The notes under the pieces were generated by a model, which did no database searches, was not told the origin of the DNA, and was given only the letters and a program-made list of their open reading frames with translations. A DNA stretch of 64,000 bases. Source: Acinetobacter celticus. Its GTDB lineage: Bacteria; Pseudomonadota; Gammaproteobacteria; Pseudomonadales; Moraxellaceae. Positions 45,952 to 56,155 of this stretch are shown in pieces. The DNA is taken from contig NZ_MBDL01000009.1 of the NCBI RefSeq assembly GCF_001707755.1, positions 62,001-126,000 of the forward strand. Direction: 5' to 3'. Both the position numbers and the translations under genes were made by a program. Numbering within the stretch: position 1 is the stretch's first letter; every line of letters begins with the position of its first letter.

Positions 45952-47409
45952 TTAAATTTTTAATTGTCGATCTTTTTGCATAACAGTTAAACGCTGATCT
46001 ATTGTCGCCAATAAAGATTTATTCTCTTTAGCCAAACGCTGTGCATGTAAAAGCGTTTTTATTGCTCTTTCTTCATATCCCGACCAAAACTCAACTTCTG
46101 CACGATAGCGCAAGACATTAATAGGTCTAAGTGTAGATGCATGGTCTACATTTGCAGCTTGTTGCATCAAGCGCCAACCACTCACATCTCGTGGATTGTT
46201 TTTTAAAAAGCTTTGTACAATAATTTGAGCTTGAGCAGGTTGGTTATTACGAATTAACACCTCAGCATACTTATAATTAAGCGCACGGTTTTCTGGCATA
46301 ATAATCGCAGCATTCGCAATTCCACTTAATGCCTCTTGGATTTTATTTTGCCCAAGGAAAATATCTGCCTGCAATAAAGTCATTAAAACATGATCTGATT
46401 TAATTTTTTTCGCGCGCTCTATTACTGTTTGAGCAGCAACATAATCACCCTGTTGTACTTGAAAAGCTGTCAACGCCAAAAAACCAGCAAAACTATTTTG
46501 ATCGACCAAAACCTGTAATTGTTGCTCATTGGTCTGCCCAGAAATCACACGGCTATACCACTTAAGCACATCAAAATCTTCATTATTCAAATTTGGCTTT
46601 ATTTTAGGCAACTGATTTGCTCTTAATCGAGCCTCACTCATTCGCTGTGTTGTCAGCGGATGAGTCAACCAAAAATCGGGTAAAAAACTCACCCTACTGG
46701 TCGCGCGGTGCATTACTTCAAAAAAATCGGCCATACTTTGCGGATTATAGCCAGAGGTGTACATATATTGCATTCCAATGCGGTCTGCTTCGCGTTCTTG
46801 GTCTCGACTATATGTCAGCTGTTTATCCATTAAGGCAGCCTGTGAGCCTAACATAACAGCGGCCCCCACATCGCTATCGGCTTGAGATGCGACCAACGCG
46901 CCCACCAAAATACCTGCAAGCGACAATAAACCTTGCCCCTTAAAAGCTTCTTGAGAGCGACTATAATGACGCTGTGTCACGTGTGCAATTTCATGTGCCA
47001 TTACACCTGCGACTTCATCCATATTTCGTGCAGAATTAATTAATCCCGTATTTAACGCAAATAACCCACCCGGCACGGCAAATGCGTTAATTTGTGGATC
47101 ATTAATAATTAACAACCCTACAGGCTGATTCAACTGAGTTTGACTCAAAATATGAGAAAAAATAGTAAATAACCGATCTTCTAGCCAAGGGTTTTGTGTA
47201 ACAGGCATTTGCTTATTTACTTCGCGAAATACCTGCTCACCAATCGCTTTTTCTTTTTGTTGATCTAAAAGTCCAATTCCACCACCAATATCAGGTACTG
47301 AAAATTGAGATGCTACATTAAATTCTACCGTTTGTGTTTGAGCAAGACCTGAGCAAAACCCCAAACTACATGCCAGCAAAAGTCGTTTCAATTTAGCATC
47401 CCAATTCAT
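45952..47409 (-). CDS. bepA: Periplasmic M48 metallopeptidase/chaperone BepA
   Basis: The 485-residue protein has the BepA (YfgC) layout: a signal peptide ending at AQT, an M48 domain with the zinc motif VMAHEIAHVTQRH and the third ligand in READRIGMQYMY, and a C-terminal tetratricopeptide region (residues ~300-460). E. coli BepA is 487 residues and degrades or helps assemble stalled outer-membrane proteins such as LptD. The gene starts a minus-strand run with the GFA gene 18 bases downstream. Unlike the M48 relative at 49-51 kb, it keeps all three zinc ligands. Confidence 0.92.
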   Translation of the reverse strand: MNWDAKLKRLLLACSLGFCSGLAQTQTVEFNVASQFSVPDIGGGIGLLDQQKEKAIGEQVFREVNKQMPVTQNPWLEDRLFTIFSHILSQTQLNQPVGLLIINDPQINAFAVPGGLFALNTGLINSARNMDEVAGVMAHEIAHVTQRHYSRSQEAFKGQGLLSLAGILVGALVASQADSDVGAAVMLGSQAALMDKQLTYSRDQEREADRIGMQYMYTSGYNPQSMADFFEVMHRATSRVSFLPDFWLTHPLTTQRMSEARLRANQLPKIKPNLNNEDFDVLKWYSRVISGQTNEQQLQVLVDQNSFAGFLALTAFQVQQGDYVAAQTVIERAKKIKSDHVLMTLLQADIFLGQNKIQEALSGIANAAIIMPENRALNYKYAEVLIRNNQPAQAQIIVQSFLKNNPRDVSGWRLMQQAANVDHASTLRPINVLRYRAEVEFWSGYEERAIKTLLHAQRLAKENKSLLATIDQRLTVMQKDRQLKI

Positions 47410-47473
47410 TTATAGCTAAAATAAATATAGCATTGAAAATAGGGTACTTATGAAAGAAAGTGTTATTAAATTT

Positions 47474-48442
47474 TTAATTAAAGTCTTTATTTACAAGATA
47501 ACGAGGCATTCGCCCTTCCAAGGCATCAACTAAATTTTGATAGGCCAATTCCGCCATACGCTTACGGGTTTGTGCTGTCGCTGACCCAACATGAGGTAAA
47601 GTCACCGCATTTTCCAGTTGAAATAATGCTGAATCTTGCAAAGGTTCTTTCTCGTAAACATCTAAACCAGCTGCAAATATCGTTTTATTTTTTAAAGCTG
47701 AAATTAACGCCTGCTCTTCAATTACAGAACCGCGTGAAATATTAACCAAAACAGCATGAGCCTGCATAAGCTCAAGCTCCGCCTCACCAATCAGTGCTTT
47801 TGAACTATGATTTAAATCTACAGCAACAACCACAAAATCCGAACGTTGCAATAAATCAGTCAGTTCGCAATATTCTGCATTAAATTGCGTGGCGGTTTCC
47901 ATTTTTTCACTGCGATTATGGTACAGCACATTCATATTAAAACCATGGAAACCACGTCGTGCTATTGCAGCACCAATATGGCCCAACCCAATAATTCCCA
48001 AGGTTTTACCATAAATATCTTGCCCAAATTGATCAGGCCCGACCGTTCTCAGCCACTGACCTTGTTTTGTCCACTGCACCAACGATGGTACTTTTTTTGC
48101 AGCACTCATCAATAAAGTAAAAGCTAAATCTGCCGTTGTTTCTGTCAATACATGCGGTGTATGTGCTAACCAAATTTTTCTTTGATTTAAATAACTTAAA
48201 TCATAATTGTCATAGCCTACACTCACACTAGACACAATTTTTAATTGTTCGACAAACTTTAAGTTGTCTTCATTTAATAATCGCCCAGCTCCAATAAAGC
48301 CATCAGCATCTTTGCCCTGCTCTAAAATTTGCTGATTTACGTCCCCTAACTTAGGGTTAATTTGAACAACATGATAGCACTGCTGTAATTTCGTCAAAAT
48401 TTCATGATCAATCTGGCTAAAAACTACAACTTTCTGCTTCAT
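47474..48442 (-). CDS. D-isomer-specific 2-hydroxyacid dehydrogenase (GhrB-like)
   Basis: The 322-residue NAD(P)H enzyme follows E. coli GhrB (glyoxylate/hydroxypyruvate/2-ketogluconate reductase): SVSVGYDNYDLSYL, HTPHVLTETTADLAF, GIIGLGHIGAAIARR (Rossmann), the catalytic Arg in NISRGSVIEE, Glu in DVYEKEPL and His in LPHVGSATAQT. The substrate within the family is uncertain. It starts 7 bases after the gene for the probable HolD. Confidence 0.9.
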   Translation of the reverse strand: MKQKVVVFSQIDHEILTKLQQCYHVVQINPKLGDVNQQILEQGKDADGFIGAGRLLNEDNLKFVEQLKIVSSVSVGYDNYDLSYLNQRKIWLAHTPHVLTETTADLAFTLLMSAAKKVPSLVQWTKQGQWLRTVGPDQFGQDIYGKTLGIIGLGHIGAAIARRGFHGFNMNVLYHNRSEKMETATQFNAEYCELTDLLQRSDFVVVAVDLNHSSKALIGEAELELMQAHAVLVNISRGSVIEEQALISALKNKTIFAAGLDVYEKEPLQDSALFQLENAVTLPHVGSATAQTRKRMAELAYQNLVDALEGRMPRYLVNKDFN

Positions 48443-48449
48443 TTGTTCG

Positions 48450-49097
48450 TTACTCCTTGATTTTATTTTGCATAAATTGCCACAAGCGCTTCTTCAATAA
48501 AGGCTGCTCAACCATCTCTTGTAAAGACGCAAGTTGAATATGCGCCGAAGAGGTCAAATGTGGAATTTGCCCCAAACATAAGATATTTTTTTCTGTACTG
48601 ATTGCATCTAAAAAACCCGATACATAAGACGAAGCGCCACGACCATCTTGCATATTGAGCCACAAAAATGGCCATTGCAAACTATGAAATTCAGCCTGAA
48701 CTGCACGTTGGATATTTTTCCACAGAAGCTGCTGATCTGCCGTGACTGTTGTTGCGTCTATCAATAAGACACACTGTGTCAAGCAAATGGCTTCAATTGA
48801 AAATGCATCAATCTTTAAAACGGAAGACAATTCACTGGATGTTGCAGGTACGACGACATCAACAGCTGGAATATTTTTTTCAAAGACTGTTTTTATTTGA
48901 GGTTGTACGGGTGTCTTAGCTGGCGTAACAACAGGTTCTACTTTAGCCGGTGTGCTAGGCAAAATAATTTCAGAGACATTTTCTTGCTGTGCTGAATCAC
49001 GCCAAAGATAAGATTGATTGTGCTCGCACACAGCGTCCCTTGGAATCCAGATATCGATTCCCAATGTCGCCATAATGTCACGTTGATGCCCAATCAT
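48450..49097 (-). CDS. holD: Probable DNA polymerase III psi subunit (HolD)
   Basis: The 215-residue protein has a layout like E. coli psi: an N-terminal GHQRDIMATLGIDIWIPRD that resembles the start RRDWQLQQLGITQW, and a C-terminal ILCLGQIPHLTSSAHIQLAS followed by LQEMVEQPLLKKRLWQFM, which parallels psi's SL..L..NP..R..LW ending. Psi joins chi to the clamp loader and binds chi through its C-terminal region and the clamp loader through its N-terminus. Residues ~45-85 form a Pro/Val/Thr-rich linker that makes it about 80 residues longer than E. coli psi. I recognised this by pattern only and would not exclude an unrelated protein. The start is set by the conserved QRD, so the first ATG at 49097 is preferred. 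Confidence 0.6.
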   Translation of the reverse strand: MIGHQRDIMATLGIDIWIPRDAVCEHNQSYLWRDSAQQENVSEIILPSTPAKVEPVVTPAKTPVQPQIKTVFEKNIPAVDVVVPATSSELSSVLKIDAFSIEAICLTQCVLLIDATTVTADQQLLWKNIQRAVQAEFHSLQWPFLWLNMQDGRGASSYVSGFLDAISTEKNILCLGQIPHLTSSAHIQLASLQEMVEQPLLKKRLWQFMQNKIKE

Positions 49098-49277
49098 TGT
49101 TTCTTCATCACCAAATTCAGGTTTAACATTCTAGCGGGAATGACCAATTTTTGCTGAACTTTTATTAGACTCTTGCACAATCACCCACCATGCCCGACTA
49201 CAGGTTAAATATTCCATATTTGTATAAAATAATGATCTGTGTTGCAATATTTCTACCAAAAAAACTTAGATAATCAC

Positions 49278-51167
49278 TTAAATAATCGTCAGACTATTTT
49301 TCTTTTGCATTAAATCAATCATTTCTGCTGTTTCAAAACCCAATCGCCAATACAGTAGCTCTAATACATCTAGTTCATCTTGAGTAATAACTCGATCATT
49401 CCACAAACAAATTTCCGCCACAGCCAAAATACTAAAACGATCACGTAATAATAGCCCCGCTATATCGTTTAAAATCTCAGCCAAATCAATGGGTTCATCA
49501 GAAATATCACTATATAAATCCAACTCTTTTGGACTTAAAATACGCGTTAAAATCAGTTCGCGTACTTCTAACTGATTATCACTATTAATTTGTTGTACAT
49601 GCAACAAGGCATCAATTAAACGCACAATACTGGGTTTAACATCTTCTAGTGCAGTCGCTGTATGAATCGGCATTAAGTTTAATTCAAATTTTACCCGCTC
49701 TAGCAACAAAGCATCCAATAAGCCAATTTCACCATCTTCTTGAATAATTTTGGCCAACTTCATTAAAAACTGCCGTGCAATTGTTGCAGGCATGCCCCCT
49801 ATATTTTTACAGGCTTGCTTAAAAATAGAGATATGCACACGACCATCTAAATGCAACAAAGAGTCCACAATCGCGCGACTCACTTCAGCCTCAGTCGGAA
49901 TAAACTCACGATACTGACGAATCATCAAAATGGCGACCATAACCTCTCTTGAACCTGTTGCTGTTTGCATCGCGCGTTCAATCAATTCAGGTCTTCGCCA
50001 ATTTTCACGAATTTCTGCTTTTAAAGGCTTGATGGCATCTTTAATTGCAAAACTAATTGGCGATAGTCTAAGCAATGGTAAAGGCTGTGGTGAACTCCAA
50101 TGTACAACCACATCTGGACTGACTTCCTCTAATGAACGAAATAAACTAAATAAGGGCTGATTTTTTAATTTTTTTAGATTTTCTAATTGTAAATCTTGAA
50201 TCATGTTGGGGTTTAGTTCAAAAATCCGTTGCTCAATTGTTGGATGAATATTCATCCAATTTTGCGGACTTAAAGCATTGGCAAAACACATGTGGGAAAT
50301 TGCTTCAGCATATTCGCTATGAATTTGCGAACCAGAGTGATGCACATAAATACGAAGCAGTGTCTGAATATTGGCATCATTTTGAATTAAACGCTTGGTT
50401 TTTTGATCATTTTTATATGTTCGCCCACCCAAGGTAATAAACTTAATAAAGCGAGAAATAAGCAAACCCAAGCTACCTACCAACCAAATAATTGCACCAA
50501 TTGCCACAAATACCGTTTCAAATTTATTTTCACGTACATAGCCATTACGATAAAAGCCACGTTTTGCAATTTTACTGCCCCACTGACTAAAGGTGGTTAA
50601 GCCACTGTACAATATTTTTAAACGCGTATTTTCTGCAGCTTCACCAGAAAGAATTTTATTAAACTCATGACTAAGCAAACCATAAAGCTCTATTTCATCT
50701 AAATTTTGCAAAGCCCCCCAAGTCAAAATAATGACGGTATCACGCGGGTAAAATCCAGCAGTAAGTGCATTTACACCCACTTCATAAGGCAATACATACA
50801 GCGCTGGCGTCTCAATCAGAAAAGTGCTCGCCAATTGTTCAGTTATTTTTAGGGCTACACTCTCCTCGGGAATACTTTCCATTAGAGTTAAACGACGCGT
50901 ACCGAATTGCTTTGCTAAAGAATGACCACCCATCCTGAAAATATAAAATTCATAGAGAATAGAAATAGAAATAATTAATAAAAGTAAGAGAATCAAATAA
51001 GGGCTTAATACATGCCAATAAATAGATTGTGAGGAATCTACATAAAAAACCAACAGCCCCACAATTGTATTAATAATAACAAGAGTTAAGACTATAGCCA
51101 CCGCACAAATAAAGGCAGACCAAAACATATTTTTGTTTTTAATAAAATTGTAGCCAGCTCGTCCCAA
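49278..51167 (-). CDS. M48-like membrane protein with degraded zinc site (pseudo-peptidase)
   Basis: The 629-residue protein has two N-terminal transmembrane segments (residues ~15-43 and ~53-75), an M48-type domain with VGVNALTAGFYPRDTVIILTW, and a transmembrane pair near 219-245, then a long soluble tail (residues 280-629). The zinc helix reads LLSHEFNKILSGE (167-171 HEFNK) where relatives have HEFSHILNGD: the second histidine is lysine. The region that normally gives the third ligand (REFLAD-type) is KTKRLIQNDA, so that glutamate is lost too. The protein is probably not a zinc peptidase. The first codon is TTG, preceded by AAGG; the ATG at 51128 is an alternative. Function unknown. Confidence 0.8.
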   Translation of the reverse strand: MGRAGYNFIKNKNMFWSAFICAVAIVLTLVIINTIVGLLVFYVDSSQSIYWHVLSPYLILLLLLIISISILYEFYIFRMGGHSLAKQFGTRRLTLMESIPEESVALKITEQLASTFLIETPALYVLPYEVGVNALTAGFYPRDTVIILTWGALQNLDEIELYGLLSHEFNKILSGEAAENTRLKILYSGLTTFSQWGSKIAKRGFYRNGYVRENKFETVFVAIGAIIWLVGSLGLLISRFIKFITLGGRTYKNDQKTKRLIQNDANIQTLLRIYVHHSGSQIHSEYAEAISHMCFANALSPQNWMNIHPTIEQRIFELNPNMIQDLQLENLKKLKNQPLFSLFRSLEEVSPDVVVHWSSPQPLPLLRLSPISFAIKDAIKPLKAEIRENWRRPELIERAMQTATGSREVMVAILMIRQYREFIPTEAEVSRAIVDSLLHLDGRVHISIFKQACKNIGGMPATIARQFLMKLAKIIQEDGEIGLLDALLLERVKFELNLMPIHTATALEDVKPSIVRLIDALLHVQQINSDNQLEVRELILTRILSPKELDLYSDISDEPIDLAEILNDIAGLLLRDRFSILAVAEICLWNDRVITQDELDVLELLYWRLGFETAEMIDLMQKKNSLTII

Positions 51168-51214
51168 AACAACACCTTAAAACAACATTGCCTTTTGTTG
51201 ATCCATCATAAATG

Positions 51215-51241
51215 AAAAAAGCGGGAAATTCCCGCTTTTCA
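51215..51241 (-). terminator. Rho-independent terminator after purF
   Basis: AAAAGCGGGAA/TTCCCGCTTTT stem (51217-51227 with 51229-51239) and T-run on the minus strand. Confidence 0.88.
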
Positions 51242-51258
51242 CAGAGTTTATGCGCGAA

Positions 51259-52800
51259 TTATCCTTCACGCACACCAGTCAAATCTACGGATGCCGCATC
51301 GATATTGACATCAATATAACTGTCTGACTTCTCAAGCTTAGCAGAATCACTACGCTTCTTCTCTAGTGCATCAAGGTAAGCTTCATCAATCCCGCCCGCT
51401 ACATACACACCATTAAATACAGAACAGTCAAATTCTTGCAATTCAGGAACTTTCGTGGTGCGTACTGCTGCTTTTAAATCTTCCAAGTCTTGGAAAATCA
51501 AACGGTCGGCACCAATGATTTCACGAATTTCTTCCACACTACGGTTTGATGCAATCAATTCTGCTTTAGCTGGCATATCGATACCGTAAACGTTCGGATA
51601 CTTCACCATTGGTGCAGCCGATGCAAAGAACACTTTTCTTGCACCTGCATCACGCGCCATTTGAATGATTTCATTACATGTCGTACCACGAACAATTGAA
51701 TCATCGACAAGCAGTACATTTTTGCCTTGGAATTCAAGCTCTACAGGGTTCAATTTCTGACGAACAGATTTTTCCCGCTGTTGTTGTCCTGGCATAATAA
51801 AAGTACGGCCAATATAACGGTTTTTCATGAAGCCTTCGCGGAACTTCACACCGAGTCTATAAGCCAGTTCAAGTGCAGAAGTACGCGATGTATCAGGAAT
51901 TGGAATCACGACATCAATATCGTGTTCTTCACTCCATTCACGCAAGATTTTTTGCGCCAGTTTTTCACCCATTTTTAAACGAGCTTTATAAACCGAAATA
52001 CCATCAATTGTGGCATCTGGACGAGCAAAATACACATATTCAAAAATACATGGACTGTATTCAGGAGCTTCAGCACATTGCTTGGTGAACATTTCACCGT
52101 CTACAGTAATAAAAATCGCTTCGCCTGGTGCAATATCACGCTCAACTTTAAAACCAAGCGCTGTAATTGCTACAGATTCAGAAGCAATAATGTATTCTTT
52201 ACCCTGTTCCGTCTCACGTGAGCCGTAAATGAGTGGACGAATACCATTCGGATCACGAAAACCCACCAAGCCTTGACCAGTAATCATGCTCACAACGGCA
52301 TAACCACCTTTACAGCGATCATGCACACGTGAAACAACAGCAAAAATATCATCTGCAGTCGCGGTTAATTTACTGCGCTTTTGCAATTCATGTGCAAAAA
52401 CGTTAAGCAAAACTTCTGAATCAGAATCAGTGTTCATATGACGTAAATCCGTCTTGAACAAATCATCGTGAATTTCAGCAGCATTGGTTAAGTTACCGTT
52501 ATGCGCTAACGTAATACCATAAGGCGAGTTAACATAAAATGGTTGCGCTTCTGCACTACTTGATGAACCAGCTGTAGGATAACGTACATGGCCAATACCA
52601 TAATTACCCTGCAAAGCACGCATATGGCGTGTATGAAACACATCCCGTACCATGCCAGTATCCTTGCGAAGGAACAAGCGTCCTTCATGGCAAGTCACAA
52701 TTCCTGCAGCATCTTGTCCACGATGTTGTAACATCGTTAATGCATCAAACAACATTTGGTTAACGGGTGATTTACCAGCTATACCAACTACTCCACACAT
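51259..52800 (-). CDS. purF: Amidophosphoribosyltransferase
   Basis: The 513-residue enzyme makes 5-phosphoribosylamine from PRPP and glutamine, the first committed step of purine synthesis. The N-terminal nucleophile Cys is in MCGVVGIAG (no propeptide), with [15 protein letters not shown], and the PRPP motif is [16 protein letters not shown]. CvpA is encoded just upstream (24 bases), as in many gammaproteobacteria. A terminator follows. Confidence 0.97.
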   Translation of the reverse strand: MCGVVGIAGKSPVNQMLFDALTMLQHRGQDAAGIVTCHEGRLFLRKDTGMVRDVFHTRHMRALQGNYGIGHVRYPTAGSSSSAEAQPFYVNSPYGITLAHNGNLTNAAEIHDDLFKTDLRHMNTDSDSEVLLNVFAHELQKRSKLTATADDIFAVVSRVHDRCKGGYAVVSMITGQGLVGFRDPNGIRPLIYGSRETEQGKEYIIASESVAITALGFKVERDIAPGEAIFITVDGEMFTKQCAEAPEYSPCIFEYVYFARPDATIDGISVYKARLKMGEKLAQKILREWSEEHDIDVVIPIPDTSRTSALELAYRLGVKFREGFMKNRYIGRTFIMPGQQQREKSVRQKLNPVELEFQGKNVLLVDDSIVRGTTCNEIIQMARDAGARKVFFASAAPMVKYPNVYGIDMPAKAELIASNRSVEEIREIIGADRLIFQDLEDLKAAVRTTKVPELQEFDCSVFNGVYVAGGIDEAYLDALEKKRSDSAKLEKSDSYIDVNIDAASVDLTGVREG

Positions 52801-52824
52801 AGCAACCTCGTAGACAAGCTAGGA

Positions 52825-53409
52825 TTAATTAAAAGGATTATTTGTTGACTCACCTGATGAGCGGACTTTTTGGTTCACAGTTTCAGATGATGCATCTGAA
52901 GACTTAGGTTGATCTTCAGATTGAATATGATGCAAGGCTTCATTGGCTACTTCTTTAGACATTTGAGCTGCCCAAGGTGCATATGGCAATAAAGACTGAA
53001 TGAATTTAGATTGTTTCCAATGAGGGGAACTTTCCACCCAAGGCCCAACGCCCTGAATTGTAATAAGAACCACCAAAAGACCTTTTAGACCACCAAAAAT
53101 ACCACCTGCTAAACGATTCAGCGGGCCAAGTTTTAGGCTTTTTAGAATACCATTTAATAAATATGTGACAATCCACGTCAGCACAACAATCATCAATACA
53201 ATGAATGCAAAGGCCGCAATTTTCTGCACCACAGGATCAGCACTGAGTGAGTGCATCGAAGGTGCCAAAATGGATGCATATTTTGCCGCAACAATTAATG
53301 CCAGAATCCATCCTGCCAAGTTCGCAAAGGCTTTAATAAATCCTTGTCGCAAACCGTTAAGCCCTCCAATGAGCAAAATTATCAGTATAACGATATCAAT
53401 GGTATTCAT
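52825..53409 (-). CDS. cvpA: CvpA family membrane protein
   Basis: The 194-residue protein has four hydrophobic segments with the family pattern IDIVILIILLIGGLNGLRQG and LKLGPLNRLAGGIFGGLKG, then a polar Ser/Glu-rich tail. CvpA is needed for colicin V production and growth with bile stress in E. coli; its molecular role is unresolved. It is directly upstream of purF and 4 bases downstream of pyrD, so the three are probably one transcript. Confidence 0.92.
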   Translation of the reverse strand: MNTIDIVILIILLIGGLNGLRQGFIKAFANLAGWILALIVAAKYASILAPSMHSLSADPVVQKIAAFAFIVLMIVVLTWIVTYLLNGILKSLKLGPLNRLAGGIFGGLKGLLVVLITIQGVGPWVESSPHWKQSKFIQSLLPYAPWAAQMSKEVANEALHHIQSEDQPKSSDASSETVNQKVRSSGESTNNPFN

Positions 53410-53413
53410 GATA

Positions 53414-54415
53414 TTACAGTGCGTCTACACAGTCTTTAATCAGATTAGGCCCAGTATATATGAGGCCACTATAGACTTGTACAAGGCTTGCACCCGCATT
53501 CTTTTTCGCCAATGCGTCCTGACCCGATAAAATACCACCAACACCAATCAATGGAATCTGACCTTTTAAAGCTTCTGCAAATGCAGCCAAACAGGCAGTA
53601 CTTTTAGCAAAAACTGGAGCACCTGATAAGCCACCTGCTTCATCACCATGAGGTAAATTTTCTACCCCTTCACGCGACAAAGTCGTATTGGTCACAATTA
53701 AACCATCCAGTTTAAAAGTCAGCAATTGTTGTGCAATAAATTGAATATCTTCAGACTCTAAATCTGGCGCAACTTTTAAGACCAATGGTACATAGTGCTG
53801 GTTTTCTTCTGCTAATTCAAGCTGACGCTTCTTTAATGTTTCCAACAATTCAGTAAGCGCATCGCCACTTTGCAAACTACGCAAATTTTGGGTATTGGGA
53901 GAAGAAATATTTACCGTAATATAAGAGGCGTAATTGTAGACTTTTTCTAAGCAAATCAAATAATCATCAACTGCTTTTTCTACAGGGGTCGCAGCATTTT
54001 TACCAATGTTAATGCCCAAAATGCCTTTAAATTTGGAAGCTTTGACATTTTCAACCAGCTGATCGACACCATCATTATTAAAACCCATACGGTTAATAAT
54101 GGCTTTTGCCTTAGGCAAACGGAATAATCGAGGTTCAGGGTTACCTGCTTGAGGCAAAGGTGTAATGGTGCCAATTTCAATAAATCCGAAGCCTTGACTA
54201 GCCAAAGCATCAATATACGCACCATTTTTATCTAATCCTGCGGCTAAACCCACAGGATTTGGAAATTCAATACCCATGCAAGTCACAGGTTTTAATGCAA
54301 CCGACTGACGCATCAAGCCCATTTTATGGGTTGATTTCAATAAGGATAGTGTCAGCTCATGTGCACGCTCTGGTGCTAAAGAAAACAACAAAGGGCGGGC
54401 AAGAGAATACAACAT
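53414..54415 (-). CDS. pyrD: Dihydroorotate dehydrogenase (quinone)
   Basis: The 333-residue class 2 enzyme oxidises dihydroorotate to orotate and passes electrons to ubiquinone at the inner membrane. The N-terminal membrane-association helices, [30 protein letters not shown] (catalytic Ser region), LKVAPDLE, and [11 protein letters not shown] are visible, and [15 protein letters not shown] near the end binds FMN. It heads pyrD-cvpA-purF, linking pyrimidine and purine genes. Confidence 0.96.
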   Translation of the reverse strand: MLYSLARPLLFSLAPERAHELTLSLLKSTHKMGLMRQSVALKPVTCMGIEFPNPVGLAAGLDKNGAYIDALASQGFGFIEIGTITPLPQAGNPEPRLFRLPKAKAIINRMGFNNDGVDQLVENVKASKFKGILGINIGKNAATPVEKAVDDYLICLEKVYNYASYITVNISSPNTQNLRSLQSGDALTELLETLKKRQLELAEENQHYVPLVLKVAPDLESEDIQFIAQQLLTFKLDGLIVTNTTLSREGVENLPHGDEAGGLSGAPVFAKSTACLAAFAEALKGQIPLIGVGGILSGQDALAKKNAGASLVQVYSGLIYTGPNLIKDCVDAL

Positions 54416-54505
54416 ATCTGTGAAAGTCTACTGCTTTTTAAGTCGCCACATTATAGGCATAGCCCAGTCAAAACACCATGCTTCGGGGTTCTTTATTTTT
54501 AGCAA

Positions 54506-54985
54506 TTATTGTACAGTCGCTGTTAATTTAATCTGTCCTGCTTCAGAACTTAATTCCATCTTATCAATACTTAAACCAGATTGAACCATTTGAGTTAGAA
54601 AGTTTGCCAACACTGCGTAATTTTCATGCATCACCGCAATTTGGATCTGCGTACCAGACTGTTGCGAGGCAACAGATAAACCCTGTTGTTGTGCAACGCG
54701 TTGTACCTTTTCTGTGGCAGATAATACGCTATCTCCTGCTGGTTTCATGGTAACTGCGTGACTTTGCATCCACACAATGGTGTCTTTTAATTCATTTAAT
54801 CGTTTTTGTTGAAATTCAGCTGCTTTATGCATATAAAACAATGCAGAACCAATGAGTGCAACAGTGACAAAAACGATTGTAAAAATTACCATGACGCGCT
54901 CTCGTGTAGAAAGCCGATCTAAATAATCCGTGATTTTTTCTATTTGCAGATCAAGCGTCTGCTGTAATTGTTCAAATGCTTTCAT
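54506..54985 (-). CDS. gspM: Type II secretion system protein M
   Basis: The 159-residue protein has one transmembrane segment (residues ~32-53) after a cytoplasmic, charged N-terminus, and a small periplasmic domain ending with IDKMELSSEAGQIKLTATVQ, as in GspM. GspM binds GspL in the inner-membrane platform of the type II secretion system. Its start codon shares one base with the gspL stop. Other T2SS genes are not in this window. Confidence 0.88.
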   Translation of the reverse strand: MKAFEQLQQTLDLQIEKITDYLDRLSTRERVMVIFTIVFVTVALIGSALFYMHKAAEFQQKRLNELKDTIVWMQSHAVTMKPAGDSVLSATEKVQRVAQQQGLSVASQQSGTQIQIAVMHENYAVLANFLTQMVQSGLSIDKMELSSEAGQIKLTATVQ

Positions 54986-56124
54986 TATTGTATTTTCACC
55001 AATCCAACAACCCCTGAATCTCGTGGCTGGATATTACCAAGCTCTACTTTAAAACCTTGTTGATTTAACTGCTGGGTTAAATTTTGTAATATTTCTGAAG
55101 AGGATGCTTTTAACTCCATATTGAGCGCAGAGGCATCATAAATTACGCGGTTCGCAACAACTTGATGCTGCATAACCAATGGCCCAACCCGACTTAATAG
55201 TGCTAAAGCCTGTGTGTTCCCAGTCTGATTTTGACGTAATTGTGCTTCGAACTGGCTTTTTAAAGTTTGCTCTGTCACAGGATAATTCTGTCCAAACCAA
55301 TATTTAAACTGATCTATGGCTTGTACTGCCATAACATTTGCGACTTTCTTATTTTGATACCAACGCACAGCATCGTAACTGAACTGTATCACCAGCAAAC
55401 CCAAAAAGACCGCCACACAAGCTTTCCAGTAACCAGATACGCCCGTATTGTTTTTGGCCTTAGGTAAAACATTAAAAGGATGTTGTTTGGCTTTTCTAAT
55501 TTCAGGGACGTGATAATCAAAATTTTCAAGCAAATCTTGCGTGACAACGGCTTCCAAACTTTGCATCTGTGCAGAAGATAGATTTGTCATCTTATAAGAC
55601 ATATGCGCAGGCTGATAATCTAGATACACAGCTAAATCATCAATAGACTGACCAGAAAATTCACCTTCACGCGCCAGTAAATGACCATTAATATTGGCTA
55701 GAATCGTTTGTCCAGAGGCAGGTATCGGAAGCAATAAAAAATCGGGTAATAACGCCACGACTTTGACTGGAATTAAGGTCAAAGCATGCTGCAGGGTGGT
55801 TACTGTCGAGTTTGCAATACCCAAAATACTCAGTTGATCTGGGCTTTGAAAATGATGCAACACTTTCATCGAATCTAAAGGCAAAATAACATATTCTTCA
55901 AGCAGATACTTTACGCCGTCTTGACCTAGTTTCTTATACTGAGCCTTAGAGAATGTCTGCTGAATAATCTGCGTATCTCTACTTGGAAAGAATACCGTCG
56001 CTTCTTTACCATGATGTTCCCGCACATCCTGAATTAACTGTTCAAGATTTAAAGACTGCTTCCAAGTTTCACCATCTGACCATTGCCAAACCCCATTGGC
56101 TTCAGGTACCCATAAATACAACAT
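54985..56124 (-). CDS. gspL: Type II secretion system protein L
   Basis: The 379-residue protein has a cytoplasmic actin-like domain (residues ~1-220), a transmembrane segment near YWKACVAVFLGLLVIQFSYD and a periplasmic ferredoxin-like domain ending LKASSSEILQNLTQQLNQQG. GspL recruits the ATPase GspE to the membrane. The gene sits 31 bases after sixA and overlaps gspM by one base. Acinetobacter T2SS genes are scattered over the genome, as seen here. Confidence 0.9.
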   Translation of the reverse strand: MLYLWVPEANGVWQWSDGETWKQSLNLEQLIQDVREHHGKEATVFFPSRDTQIIQQTFSKAQYKKLGQDGVKYLLEEYVILPLDSMKVLHHFQSPDQLSILGIANSTVTTLQHALTLIPVKVVALLPDFLLLPIPASGQTILANINGHLLAREGEFSGQSIDDLAVYLDYQPAHMSYKMTNLSSAQMQSLEAVVTQDLLENFDYHVPEIRKAKQHPFNVLPKAKNNTGVSGYWKACVAVFLGLLVIQFSYDAVRWYQNKKVANVMAVQAIDQFKYWFGQNYPVTEQTLKSQFEAQLRQNQTGNTQALALLSRVGPLVMQHQVVANRVIYDASALNMELKASSSEILQNLTQQLNQQGFKVELGNIQPRDSGVVGLVKIQ

Positions 56125-56155
56125 TGCTTTTTTTCTGCCATTTTATTTAATTAAT

